Shown: in pieces, positions 37,768 through 45,894 of the stretch
Layout of the letters: the number at the start of each line of letters is the position of its first letter
Numbering within the stretch: the first letter of the stretch is position 1
IMG/VR virus record: IMGVR_UViG_3300037225_001359
Span: 1 to 58,189 of that record
DNA length: 58,189 nucleotides
DNA from: a virus
Direction: 5' to 3' (one strand)
Notes under the pieces: model-generated
Databases searched by the model: none
What the model was told of the DNA's origin: nothing
Seen by the model: only the letters and a program-made list of their open reading frames with translations
Program-made: the position numbers and the translations under genes

Positions 37768-40383
37768 TCAGGCCAATTTTGCCTCTAAAATAATAATTTT
37801 ATTTTTCAAATTTTTGATTTCATTAATAAGAACTGGAATAAAGCGTTCATATTGAACTGAATCCGGAATTCCTTCCTTGTCTCTTGTAATAAAAGTTTCA
37901 TTTATCAATGCTACTTCCTCAGCAATCAATCCATACCGCTTCGTTCTTTCAACATCATTTTTATAAGAAAAATTAACGGGTCTTAAATCATAAAACCAAT
38001 CAGTATTTTCCATATTCAGAATGTCTTGTTTGAATCTTAATGAAGATGCTGGAACTCTACCCACTAATCCTTGATTGTCAATATATAGAGCAATACCAGA
38101 TGCACCCGTAGCAGTATTAAATGGTCCAGCTCCCGGAACATTAAACGTTCCAATTCCAGCAGCATTTAATCCCTGAATGCTAAATGTCGTAGCATTATCA
38201 GTTGTTACTTGTCCTTGTACACCAGCAGCATCACCAATGCCAAGAACTCCGATGCCACTAGCTCCAGTCCTATTAGTTCCCTGAATAGCTGGTGTATTTG
38301 TTGGTGAACCAGAACATTCACCACTGATAGCAAATCCAGTTCCACTTTGTATTGATCTGATTACAGCGTTGGCTGAACTATAAAATATATCTAGTGGTCG
38401 TATAGGAACTGTACCGATACCGACCAATCCTTCAAATGTGGCATCTCCTGGTGAAACATGCAATGCTATTAATGTACCAATGCCAACATGGGCACTATCG
38501 TCGATAGAAATTGCAATATCACCTGATCCATTTTTTAGATAACCATAATAAGGACCGATTGCTTTCTTAAATATCAGACTTTCGCTCATATAAATATCGC
38601 CGAAATATCTAGTGATATCACCCAGATCTGTTCCACCACCCAATATACCGACAACTTTGGGTCTTTCTATTTGAAAACTATTATTTATCGGAGTATCAGT
38701 TGCAATACCAACATTTTGACTTGAATCCAATGAAATGCATGTGTTGCCATAAGCATTTTTTATATAACTGCTAAAAGTGTTAAATCTTAGTGATTCATAT
38801 AAGTAAATATCACCGAAAAATCTTGTACCGTCACCCAAGTCTGTTCCACCGCCAATTTTTCCAAGTACTTTCGATCCCTCAATGTGTAATGTTGCCAATG
38901 GAATTCCAGTTCCAATTCCAAGTTTCGGAGAAGGAAAATCAGTTGTTCCATCTATTGTAATTGCAGAAACATCGCCGCTTGTAGTATCATGAAAATAGAA
39001 TTTCAAAAAGTTTCCAGCATCAGTTCCATATATTACTGATCCGCCAACATATGCATCTTTAAATCTTCGTGTCAAACTTCCCAAATCTGTTGTTGTATCT
39101 GTCCTTCCGATGATTTTAGTTCCTTCTACTTGTAATCCATGAACTCCGGCACTACCGTATGCCGAGTTTGTTCCGATACCAACTGAATTATTTAACAAAA
39201 TACTTGCATTAGTTTGTTGTGATCCGATCACTATCGATTGTAAGTCGATTGAACTGATGAACCATGACACGTTGCTATATGGAGCACTTGAAAAATAAAG
39301 TGATCCTCCCGCTTTACTAGTGCCAGTACCATTAATTTCAATTGTTCTATCAAAAGTATAAGATACGACACCTACTGTCGTATTAAATGTATCACTGTTA
39401 TGTAACCATGCAGGACTTGAAATAGAATTAACTTCCAGAGCATTACGATTGCTTTTTATTGTTGTACCGATTCCGACTGGCCCGTTGATAAGCATAGATC
39501 CTCTATCATGTCCAGATGTATCAGTTCCGATTCCAGTCGTTCCATCTGCAAATAAACTTGCCGGACTAATTATAAATCTTTTATCAGCGATAACACTAAC
39601 ATTGTCATTTCCTGGACTTCTTGTTATTTCAGCAATTTTGATATATCTGTGATAAATTCCGTTTGCATCAATTGCATAATGAAATACACCGGATTGAATT
39701 ACTGTTCCTGGCAATGTTGGAGCAACCGGAGATGCGTTTTCTGCTCCCATTACAACACAAATATCTTGAACTTGTCTAACTCTATATTGCGTTAATTTAT
39801 TAATGCCGGGTACAATCAAACTTGTATCAATATACTCTGACGATCCTGATGGTGCAACTTGAGCAAAATAGAAATCTACGAAAACTGAATCAATTCTTCC
39901 CAATGACAACGGTGTTTCATAAGTACCTGTGTCACCGACAGGTGTTCTTGTTGAGTCATAAACAAAAACAGTGCCCTTTGTGTCTCTGTCATCAGTTAAA
40001 TTTCCAGTATCAGCTTGGCCGTTAGTTCCCTTGAAGTCGTAATCACTTTTTATTGCCAAAATGTAACCATCAACAAATAATGTACCGGCGCCGTCGAGTG
40101 TTCCGTCTCCGCCTTGAATTCGAAAATTATTATTTTGGCTTATTGTGCTAATTGCTATTTTGAATCCGTTATTTAATGATGATCCATTAGCGAAGTTGCT
40201 TCGAATAATTTGACGCAACATGGATTCGGACTCAGTTATATTTTCTTCGAGTTCACCGTCAGCCAATGCAGCCTTTTGATATAATAATTTATATCTTTTC
40301 TGCAAATAGCTCGGTGCAAATGTACCAACACCAGCTGCTGCATATACATCATAAGAAAAACTGCCCTGATAGGGAGATGACAT
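37768..40383 (-). CDS. Tail fibre with C-terminal S74 intramolecular chaperone
   Basis: 871 residues. The last 95 residues form a Peptidase_S74 domain: SLRFKQDILNMENTDWFYDL, RPVNFSYK, RYGLIAEEVA, VQYERFIPVLINEIKNL. Such domains trimerise fibres and then self-cleave; a Ser (S in the SLRFKQDI motif) is in place. The central region has repeats typical of trimeric fibres: LGIGTGIPLATLHIEGSKVL, GGGTDLGD, FFGDIYLYESL, then NVGIAT, HVGIGT and VGIGTVPIRPL. The N-terminal 280 residues look like a separate attachment domain (ITESESMLRQIIRSNFANGS). It sits between the neck protein and the sheath, an unusual place for a tail fibre, so it may decorate the neck or head instead. A promoter-like motif lies 45 bases upstream. 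Confidence 0.85.
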   Translation of the reverse strand: MSSPYQGSFSYDVYAAAGVGTFAPSYLQKRYKLLYQKAALADGELEENITESESMLRQIIRSNFANGSSLNNGFKIAISTISQNNNFRIQGGDGTLDGAGTLFVDGYILAIKSDYDFKGTNGQADTGNLTDDRDTKGTVFVYDSTRTPVGDTGTYETPLSLGRIDSVFVDFYFAQVAPSGSSEYIDTSLIVPGINKLTQYRVRQVQDICVVMGAENASPVAPTLPGTVIQSGVFHYAIDANGIYHRYIKIAEITRSPGNDNVSVIADKRFIISPASLFADGTTGIGTDTSGHDRGSMLINGPVGIGTTIKSNRNALEVNSISSPAWLHNSDTFNTTVGVVSYTFDRTIEINGTGTSKAGGSLYFSSAPYSNVSWFISSIDLQSIVIGSQQTNASILLNNSVGIGTNSAYGSAGVHGLQVEGTKIIGRTDTTTDLGSLTRRFKDAYVGGSVIYGTDAGNFLKFYFHDTTSGDVSAITIDGTTDFPSPKLGIGTGIPLATLHIEGSKVLGKIGGGTDLGDGTRFFGDIYLYESLRFNTFSSYIKNAYGNTCISLDSSQNVGIATDTPINNSFQIERPKVVGILGGGTDLGDITRYFGDIYMSESLIFKKAIGPYYGYLKNGSGDIAISIDDSAHVGIGTLIALHVSPGDATFEGLVGIGTVPIRPLDIFYSSANAVIRSIQSGTGFAISGECSGSPTNTPAIQGTNRTGASGIGVLGIGDAAGVQGQVTTDNATTFSIQGLNAAGIGTFNVPGAGPFNTATGASGIALYIDNQGLVGRVPASSLRFKQDILNMENTDWFYDLRPVNFSYKNDVERTKRYGLIAEEVALINETFITRDKEGIPDSVQYERFIPVLINEIKNLKNKIIILEAKLA

Positions 40384-40427
40384 AATTATTGCTCCTTGAT
40401 AAATTTATTATCAAAATATATTTTTTA

Positions 40428-40443
40428 ATAAATACTTTAGAAA
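40428..40443 (-). promoter_or_regulatory. Putative phage promoter motif (copy 5)
   Basis: Minus-strand TTTCTAAAGTATTTAT, 45 bases before the S74 fibre start codon and just after the stop of the 430-residue protein. Confidence 0.6.
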
Positions 40444-40456
40444 ATTTGAAATTAAA

Positions 40457-41749
40457 TTAAGCAGTTCTTGGATAAACTTCTGTTTTTCTGTCGAATTGTT
40501 TGTATGGATTTGATGGCAGCATAACTGCAGAGTCCGAGGGCATAAGCATTTGTATACCAAATTGATTATTTTTTGCATTAACCATTCTTATATCGAATTG
40601 TTCTTTTTCGTAAAGCGCTTCTTTTAAATCACTTTGTGTTTGTTTAAAACTTTCGTTTCCATAATATGGATTGATTCTTCTTAGTTCACTGATAAGAGGA
40701 ACATGTAATTCCCAGTCAGTATCTACATTGAAATCTATGCCGCCTGTATAATTATATTCCGAGGGCAAATCCATTTCTTCTTCTTCGGCTTCGCTTAAAG
40801 TGAAATCGTGAATTAGAATCCCTTCATTGACTAATTTATCTTGCCATTCTGCCCAAAACATAGATACTGCGTAGTCAGATAGTCTTTCTTGTTGATCAGA
40901 GTCCAAGCTAACAGCAATCAGAGAAATTGTCATGTTCCATCTTCCACCAAACACTTTCGCTGTCGGTTTTTCTTCTTTTTCGACGAAAACAACTTGTTCG
41001 TCATTAACTTTAATTCCATCTCCGAAAGCGATAATTACACCAGGTACTGCGTCATTATTTAATGAATAGGGTTCAATCACAAAAGGTCCTAATTCAGCAC
41101 CAATAACTTGATAATCACAACTTACATTTCCATAATCGTTTGTGTCATCATTAAAAATTATTCTTCCTGAATCATAATCAATAACATAATTGATATTTCT
41201 TTTCAGTTCATCTCCGCCATCAATATGTATTACTTCAGAATCGGGATTTACTGGAAGTTGCTTCAAAACAACAGTTTTCTTTCCACTGACATGATCTTCT
41301 AATGTTAAGGGCTCATCATTTACAACTAAAAAAGGATCAACTACAAAATTATATTGTTCTTTCTCATCAGTCGAAATATCAGCAGTTATTTTTACAACGT
41401 AAAATCCCGGAGCTGATAATTTATCCATGTTATTATGATCATCTCTTACCCATTCGATCGATTTCCCATTTATTCCTTTCAAATTTGCCAATCCGCTAAA
41501 AGCATAATTTGTCCTGATAAAATTATCAAGACTTAATTTTAACGAATTACCCGAAGCACTTCGAATTAGCAAAGCATATTTAGGTCTTTCTTCTTCAGGA
41601 AATTTAGTAATCACTGAAACTTTGTTCCAAATCGGATGATCACGAAAAATGTCCTGAAAGACAAACACAAATCGTTTTTTTAGTGCGTTGCTAATGGCGA
41701 AGTAGATAATTAGCTCCTTTTTTATTCCTCGTTTTTCAACATAAACCAT
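40457..41749 (-). CDS. Neck / tail-completion-like structural protein
   Basis: 430 residues. The segments KRFVFVFQDIFRDHPIWNKV, ITKFPEEERPKYALLIRSAS, GNSLKLSLDNF, SIEWVRDD and DWELHVPLISELRRI match a conserved protein I know from large myoviruses, usually encoded near the sheath and annotated as virion structural. A strand module (INYVIDYDSGRIIF ... CDYQV) lies in the middle. The start is uncertain: the ATG at 41749 overlaps the previous gene by 28 bases and has no ribosome site, while AAAAGGAG near 41715 is followed only by ATT or ATC codons. In family members I recall, the protein begins about at SNALKKRF, so a non-standard start is possible. Confidence 0.7.
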   Translation of the reverse strand: MVYVEKRGIKKELIIYFAISNALKKRFVFVFQDIFRDHPIWNKVSVITKFPEEERPKYALLIRSASGNSLKLSLDNFIRTNYAFSGLANLKGINGKSIEWVRDDHNNMDKLSAPGFYVVKITADISTDEKEQYNFVVDPFLVVNDEPLTLEDHVSGKKTVVLKQLPVNPDSEVIHIDGGDELKRNINYVIDYDSGRIIFNDDTNDYGNVSCDYQVIGAELGPFVIEPYSLNNDAVPGVIIAFGDGIKVNDEQVVFVEKEEKPTAKVFGGRWNMTISLIAVSLDSDQQERLSDYAVSMFWAEWQDKLVNEGILIHDFTLSEAEEEEMDLPSEYNYTGGIDFNVDTDWELHVPLISELRRINPYYGNESFKQTQSDLKEALYEKEQFDIRMVNAKNNQFGIQMLMPSDSAVMLPSNPYKQFDRKTEVYPRTA

Positions 41750-42039
41750 TCATCAAAATCGGGTATTTCAATCGTTTTATTTGCCATGTCGTGTGAACAA
41801 TCAGATAAGTACTGAATTTGCCCATCTTTGATGAGACTATGACATCTTGGTGTATCCTTAAATACGCCAGGAGTTCCTGGGTGAGCATGAATAAGAATCG
41901 ATCCCGTCACAGTCGGCTTTTCTCGGTCTTGATTCCAACCCCATAGCGGCTCGATAAAGAAATGACAATTTCCACACGCTTGGCAGATAAACATGTGCTT
42001 GATAATGTCACCTTCTTTAACGTCATGGATTTTGCTCAT
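41722..42039 (-). CDS. DUF6527-type protein
   Basis: 105 residues. The second half (RCHSLIKDGQIQYLSDCSHD, then MANKTIEIPDFD) is the DUF6527 pattern, a small family of unknown function common in phages. The N-terminal ICQACGNCHFF may bind a metal together with downstream His/Cys. It overlaps the next gene by 28 bases. Confidence 0.8.
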   Translation of the reverse strand: MSKIHDVKEGDIIKHMFICQACGNCHFFIEPLWGWNQDREKPTVTGSILIHAHPGTPGVFKDTPRCHSLIKDGQIQYLSDCSHDMANKTIEIPDFDEWFMLKNEE

Positions 42040-42114
42040 AGTGTTCTCTCGATGGTCTAGAATTCATCGTAAATGTTACCTTAATAGATAACCATTAACT
42101 CAAATTGATGAGCT

Positions 42115-42501
42115 TTAAAATGCGTTAGTATCTGGTAAGAATCGATTAATATTAAATAGACCAATTTTTTTACCATCTACATCACTAATTATTACAAGTC
42201 CTGGTTCTATTGTGGGCCCTACCAAATACTTATAACCTTTAAAAATTCCCTGCGCGGGATTACAACATGTGCAAAAATCTCCCTCATTGAGCAAAGATGC
42301 TTTCTTTTCTGCACTTGTCACAGTATTTGGCCCATGGATTCCGATAACATTTTCTGGCATATGATCCCACAGCTCGCTTTTTTCTTCTAAATCTTCCGCT
42401 TCGTCGCTTGCATCCAAAATTTCTTCTGCAAGCATCGGATCATCGTTTTCAATTTCTTTCGCAACTTTTCGAAGATTGTTTTTTACATCTGTCATTTCCA
42501 T
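42115..42501 (-). CDS. Hypothetical protein with a Cys-pair segment
   Basis: 128 residues. An acidic helical N-terminus (DDPMLAEEILDASDEAEDLE) is followed by a beta-rich C-terminus (LLNEGDFCTCCNPAQGIFKG, then YLVGPTIEPGLVIISD). The CTCC pair could bind metal. No family is recognised. It lies 13 bases after the actin-like gene. Confidence 0.65.
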   Translation of the reverse strand: MEMTDVKNNLRKVAKEIENDDPMLAEEILDASDEAEDLEEKSELWDHMPENVIGIHGPNTVTSAEKKASLLNEGDFCTCCNPAQGIFKGYKYLVGPTIEPGLVIISDVDGKKIGLFNINRFLPDTNAF

Positions 42502-42514
42502 AGCGATTCCTCCC

Positions 42515-43579
42515 CTATAGATTATAATTTAATGAATTCAAAAGACAACCTTTTGCAACAGACGTCAATTGGTCTTTTGCAATCTTCACTTGTTTAATTT
42601 TAAATGGTAATGTTTTTAATCTAAGTTCTTTTTCAAAAAGTTTTTCAAAATTACCGGCTTTCGATGTTCCACCACTAACAACAACTGTTATTGGCTCTGG
42701 AAAATTAGGAATATTTTCTGCATGATTTAATTTCTTTTCAAGCGCATTACAAACATAATTGATTAAATGTTCATAATAAATTTTAATTGCTGTTTCTTCT
42801 CTATTTTTAGGATTTAACAAATCGATTCCTGCTTCTTTTATTGCAGTTATTCTCGATGTATTCAATCCAACAGCGGCTCCTGCGCCAGCATCGATCCAAT
42901 CACCAGCTCTAGATAATGAAAATTGATGCTTTTCATTTGAAATTCCCAAGAAAGAAAGTGCACAATTCACCATTCCCGCGCCGAATGACAAAGACAAGCC
43001 CATATAGCCTTCATCTTCTAATTCAGCCAAAGTAATTGCAAAAGCTTCATTCAAAGGAATTGCTTTAAATCCGAAAGAAGAAATAAATGACTTTAAAATA
43101 TTTGTATGATAAATTACATTCTGGTCTGGTGCATCAATCGAAACACCAGGTACTGAAAAATGACATACTTCATCGTCTTGAATCGGATCACCAATCAATG
43201 CATGAAGTATGACCTTAATCATTGAAAGAGCTTCTTTTTCATGAGTTGAGATAACACCTTTTGCCAATGGACGACGTATGTTTTGATTGAAAAAATTTGC
43301 TAAATTAAATGCCTCTTCGCCGATAATATATAATCTTTTTTTATCTTCACTTTCTATATAATTTGCATTTAATTTTGCTAGCATATTTTTCGACATCTGG
43401 TCATTATCAACATCGAAAAACGCATCTCTTTGGACTTTGAAACTTGCTATTTTATTTTTTGAAATAGCAGAAACACATGTCATCGTTCCTACATCAACTC
43501 CGAGTCCCAAATCTCTTGCTATGCTAATATTTGTTTGCACTTTTTTCTCTTCTTTTTTTTCTTCTAAATTAATGTCCAT
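42515..43579 (-). CDS. Actin-fold (ParM/MreB-like) ATPase
   Basis: 354 residues from MDINLEEKK, which has AAGGA seven bases upstream; the frame is open to 43618. All ASKHA nucleotide-binding elements are visible: phosphate-1 at 26-35 (GLGVDVGTMTC), connect-1 and substrate region (about 137-147, VCHFSVPGVSI), phosphate-2 at 194-208 (GLSLSFGAGMVNCAL), GDWIDAGAG at 226-234 and the adenosine motif at 299-306 (VVVSGGTSK). The pattern (RDAFFDVD, IIGEEAF, RRPLAKGVIS) recalls a family of MreB-like proteins from archaea and bacteria that, as I remember, includes haloarchaeal volactin. It may form filaments for DNA or particle positioning, as actin homologues of other phages do. It sits among lysis and virion genes, which is unusual. 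Confidence 0.85.
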   Translation of the reverse strand: MDINLEEKKEEKKVQTNISIARDLGLGVDVGTMTCVSAISKNKIASFKVQRDAFFDVDNDQMSKNMLAKLNANYIESEDKKRLYIIGEEAFNLANFFNQNIRRPLAKGVISTHEKEALSMIKVILHALIGDPIQDDEVCHFSVPGVSIDAPDQNVIYHTNILKSFISSFGFKAIPLNEAFAITLAELEDEGYMGLSLSFGAGMVNCALSFLGISNEKHQFSLSRAGDWIDAGAGAAVGLNTSRITAIKEAGIDLLNPKNREETAIKIYYEHLINYVCNALEKKLNHAENIPNFPEPITVVVSGGTSKAGNFEKLFEKELRLKTLPFKIKQVKIAKDQLTSVAKGCLLNSLNYNL

Positions 43580-43589
43580 AAATCCATCC

Positions 43590-44045
43590 TTATTTTGTAA
43601 ACGTGAACGGCAACCCATTGACTTTCGTCACATTGCGGACATCTAAATGATTCCATGTTACACCAAGTTCCAGCCCTGAAATAAATTGAAACTCTGGCTG
43701 ATTTGGCTTTGTCAAAATATCATTAATCACAGTTGAAGCCGGAATTTGTCCAAAATTGACATCCAGAGCAATCAAAAATTTGTGAGGATCCAGAGGACCA
43801 GTTTGTGTATATGTTGACGGTCGAGCTCCTCGATATGAAAATTGTCCGCCCTGTTTCCAATTATTTATCAAAGCCGATACACCATATAATTCTCTCATGA
43901 CATCCACAGTCCATAAAATATATTTATTCCACATCCACCAACAAAGTTCTTCGCCATTTGCTTTAAGCAGTTCGGGACACATGATTTCTTCAATTTTAAA
44001 ATATTTACATCGGTATGTTTGTCCAGCTACAGGAATCGGGATCAT
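43590..44045 (-). CDS. Endolysin-like M15-family peptidase
   Basis: 151 residues with the zinc-ligand spacing of peptidase M15 (D-Ala-D-Ala carboxypeptidase / L-Ala-D-Glu endopeptidase fold): H88 and D95 in DPHKFLIALDVNFG, and H133 in VTWNHLDVRN, with the Trp-x-His-Leu-Asp typical of the family. The N-terminal KYFKIEEIMCPELL and RGARPSTYT segments also fit. It would cut the peptidoglycan peptide stem at lysis. The gene overlaps its upstream neighbour by 4 bases, and a holin-like gene lies just beyond, which supports a lysis role. No signal peptide is seen. Confidence 0.8.
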   Translation of the reverse strand: MIPIPVAGQTYRCKYFKIEEIMCPELLKANGEELCWWMWNKYILWTVDVMRELYGVSALINNWKQGGQFSYRGARPSTYTQTGPLDPHKFLIALDVNFGQIPASTVINDILTKPNQPEFQFISGLELGVTWNHLDVRNVTKVNGLPFTFTK

Positions 44046-44725
44046 GCTTGTCCTCCTTGTTTTCTGCGAAACATTTTCATCTTCTCTAACGATCCACTGA
44101 TATCATCTTTCGCGCTTTGAATCTTTCCGACATCCTTAATATTAGTACTAATTTTTGATTCTTCTGGAGAAACATCAATGAAAATATCTTGTGCATCATC
44201 ATGTGAATCGACTTGCTGTTGTTCTTTTTGTTTGATGAATTGACCTTTTTCTAAAATTTGAGCAACCATTTCACTTGCAAGTTGACTAGCAATTTGACGA
44301 ATAACATCATCATTTTTAATCATGTTCTTTGACATCTCGATTGCCATGGTTCTTGCCATTTCTTGTGCCATGGCTAAAATTTCTTCTTTTGACATAATTT
44401 CTGAATTTTTGTTAATTTGTGCTGTGACTTTTTCTTTAAATGTTGCAATCGATTTTATAGGAAATGTTCCCTTAATCACTTCTAACCAACCATTTTGTAT
44501 CGCATTTCTCAAATCATCAGATTTTTTAATTTCGAAATCATTAAAAGTTTGAATCTCACCCCTATTGACTCTACGACAAATGTCATTTAGTTCAACATCT
44601 CCTATCACTTTGCATCTTACAACCATTCCAAATCCCGCTTTTTCTTTTAAAATCTGTTTTGAAGCATTGGCCCAGATCCTTTTAAAAACATCAACATGCT
44701 CATAATTTAAGATAGGCATAGTCAA
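44042..44725 (-). CDS. Helical protein between holin and endolysin (unknown)
   Basis: 227 residues. The N-terminal 100 form a mixed domain (ASKQILKEKAGFGMVVRCKV; DDLRNAIQNGWLEVIKG), then Met-rich helices (EEILAMAQEMARTMAIEMSK) and a charged disordered tail. It overlaps both neighbours by 4 bases, so the three genes are translated together. Similar DLRxAIxxGWL segments appear in other large-phage genes as far as I recall, without known function. Confidence 0.7.
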   Translation of the reverse strand: MTMPILNYEHVDVFKRIWANASKQILKEKAGFGMVVRCKVIGDVELNDICRRVNRGEIQTFNDFEIKKSDDLRNAIQNGWLEVIKGTFPIKSIATFKEKVTAQINKNSEIMSKEEILAMAQEMARTMAIEMSKNMIKNDDVIRQIASQLASEMVAQILEKGQFIKQKEQQQVDSHDDAQDIFIDVSPEESKISTNIKDVGKIQSAKDDISGSLEKMKMFRRKQGGQA

Positions 44726-45135
44726 GCAACAGTTTCAGTTTTTGTGTCTTTTGCAATTGTAGAAACATCCTGAACATAAGCAGAAGACACAATTGGAGTG
44801 GGTACTATTGCAGCAACTGAATTCATTGCTTGTGCAAGCGTAGTTCTAGCTTCTATTAATGTATTCAGAATAGCTGCTGCATTTTTGATTTCGTCAATTA
44901 CTTGCTCATGAACTTTGGGAACTACTGTTACGACATTCTGACCATTTGTTTGACTAACTGTGCCCTTTGTATAAATATTATGAATCAATCCAAATAATGT
45001 ATACAAGCTTGATGCTCCCAGCATGATGTTAGAAACGATTGTTGAAGCCTGGTCGCTTCCGACTCCATAATGCTGTAAAATCAAAATCGCGATTGTTGTA
45101 AGTGCACCGATGTTGAAATGTAAATTTTGTGACAT
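44722..45135 (-). CDS. Holin-like membrane protein
   Basis: 137 residues with a hydrophobic segment near the N-terminus (IGALTTIAILILQHYGV) and a second at about 32-55 (IVSNIMLGASSLYTLFGLIH), then a helical, Ala-rich cytoplasmic or periplasmic part. The arrangement fits a small holin, and the endolysin lies one gene downstream. A structural role as a virion membrane-tropic protein cannot be ruled out. A good ribosome site, AAAGGAG, precedes it. Confidence 0.7.
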   Translation of the reverse strand: MSQNLHFNIGALTTIAILILQHYGVGSDQASTIVSNIMLGASSLYTLFGLIHNIYTKGTVSQTNGQNVVTVVPKVHEQVIDEIKNAAAILNTLIEARTTLAQAMNSVAAIVPTPIVSSAYVQDVSTIAKDTKTETVA

Positions 45136-45148
45136 GATTGAATCTCCT

Positions 45149-45631
45149 TTAAAAAATTTTAAATCTCATCTTTGCAATCTCATCACCCAAATCTTTTCTA
45201 GTTCTTTTGACACTTTCTGACATGAAACCGCGGCCTTTTTTAAAACCCGGATGAGTCCATTTTTTTTCTTTCATCGATTTTGGAGATGCCCATCTAAAAA
45301 TGCCGTTTGCTGCATCGATCGGAATTGGCTTTTTCGACTTCAACAAATATTTCATTTGATGTCTTCTGACACCGTCTTCTAGATATTTCGCATAATTTGT
45401 ACGAACCTCAAATTTTACACCTCTCGGAGATAACCGATAACCGACATTTTTCAACATGTTGCCCGTATTAATCAAATCTCGTTTTCTTATCTCTGATCTA
45501 ATGTTGTTAATACCCTTCGCACCAATCCGCCTCAGCATATTTTGCAAATCTTTTTTATAATTAGCTTGCAACCTTGATGGCGGCAGTCTTTTTCTCTTCT
45601 TTTTTATTTTTACTCTAAAAGATAGTGCCAT
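45149..45631 (-). CDS. HK97 gp10-like neck / tail-completion protein
   Basis: About 160 residues from MALSFRVKIKKK. The frame is open to 45670 but overlaps the preceding gene. It is basic, and the central part has the gp10-like pattern: RKRDLINTGNMLKNVGYRL, VKFEVRTNYAKYLEDG, then MSESVKRTRKDLGDEI near the C-terminus. Members connect the head and the tail. Start without a clear ribosome site; likely coupled to the gene just upstream, whose stop is one base before the ATG. Confidence 0.7.
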   Translation of the reverse strand: MALSFRVKIKKKRKRLPPSRLQANYKKDLQNMLRRIGAKGINNIRSEIRKRDLINTGNMLKNVGYRLSPRGVKFEVRTNYAKYLEDGVRRHQMKYLLKSKKPIPIDAANGIFRWASPKSMKEKKWTHPGFKKGRGFMSESVKRTRKDLGDEIAKMRFKIF

Positions 45632-45632
45632 T

Positions 45633-45851
45633 TTAGTGATGAACCATTGGCATACAAATCGGATGAGCATCCAATTCTATGCCCAATAAGTCAAACCAAC
45701 AATCATCACACACGAAACCTTTGTCTGACTTTCTTCTACCGGTTATAGTAGTTTGCAGCGGTACTTTACATATCTTGCACTTTTCTGTACCTTGCAGAAG
45801 AAAATTAGGATCTTTCATTCTTTTCTGAAATTCAATTAATGTGTATGCCAT
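45633..45851 (-). CDS. Small zinc-finger-like protein
   Basis: 72 residues with two Cys pairs, EKCKICKVPL and GFVCDDCWFDL, about 25 residues apart, typical of a treble-clef or zinc-ribbon fold. The C-terminus has His residues (PICMPMVHH). It could bind nucleic acid or act as a structural zinc module. A promoter-like motif lies 28 bases upstream of the ATG. Confidence 0.75.
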   Translation of the reverse strand: MAYTLIEFQKRMKDPNFLLQGTEKCKICKVPLQTTITGRRKSDKGFVCDDCWFDLLGIELDAHPICMPMVHH

Positions 45852-45878
45852 AATTTTATTCCTTGACTAGCAAATTAT

Positions 45879-45894
45879 ATAAAAACTTTAGAAA
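45879..45894 (-). promoter_or_regulatory. Putative phage promoter motif (copy 6)
   Basis: Minus-strand TTTCTAAAGTTTTTAT, a consensus copy, starting immediately after the stop of the 998-residue glycosyltransferase and 28 bases before the 45633-45851 ATG. It would start a unit containing neck, lysis and actin-like genes. Confidence 0.6.

Noticed and set aside
42040-42114. Possible hairpin in the 75-base gap before the DUF6527 end
   Set aside because: Only GTTA/TAAC-length arms could be paired; too weak in AT-rich DNA to report.
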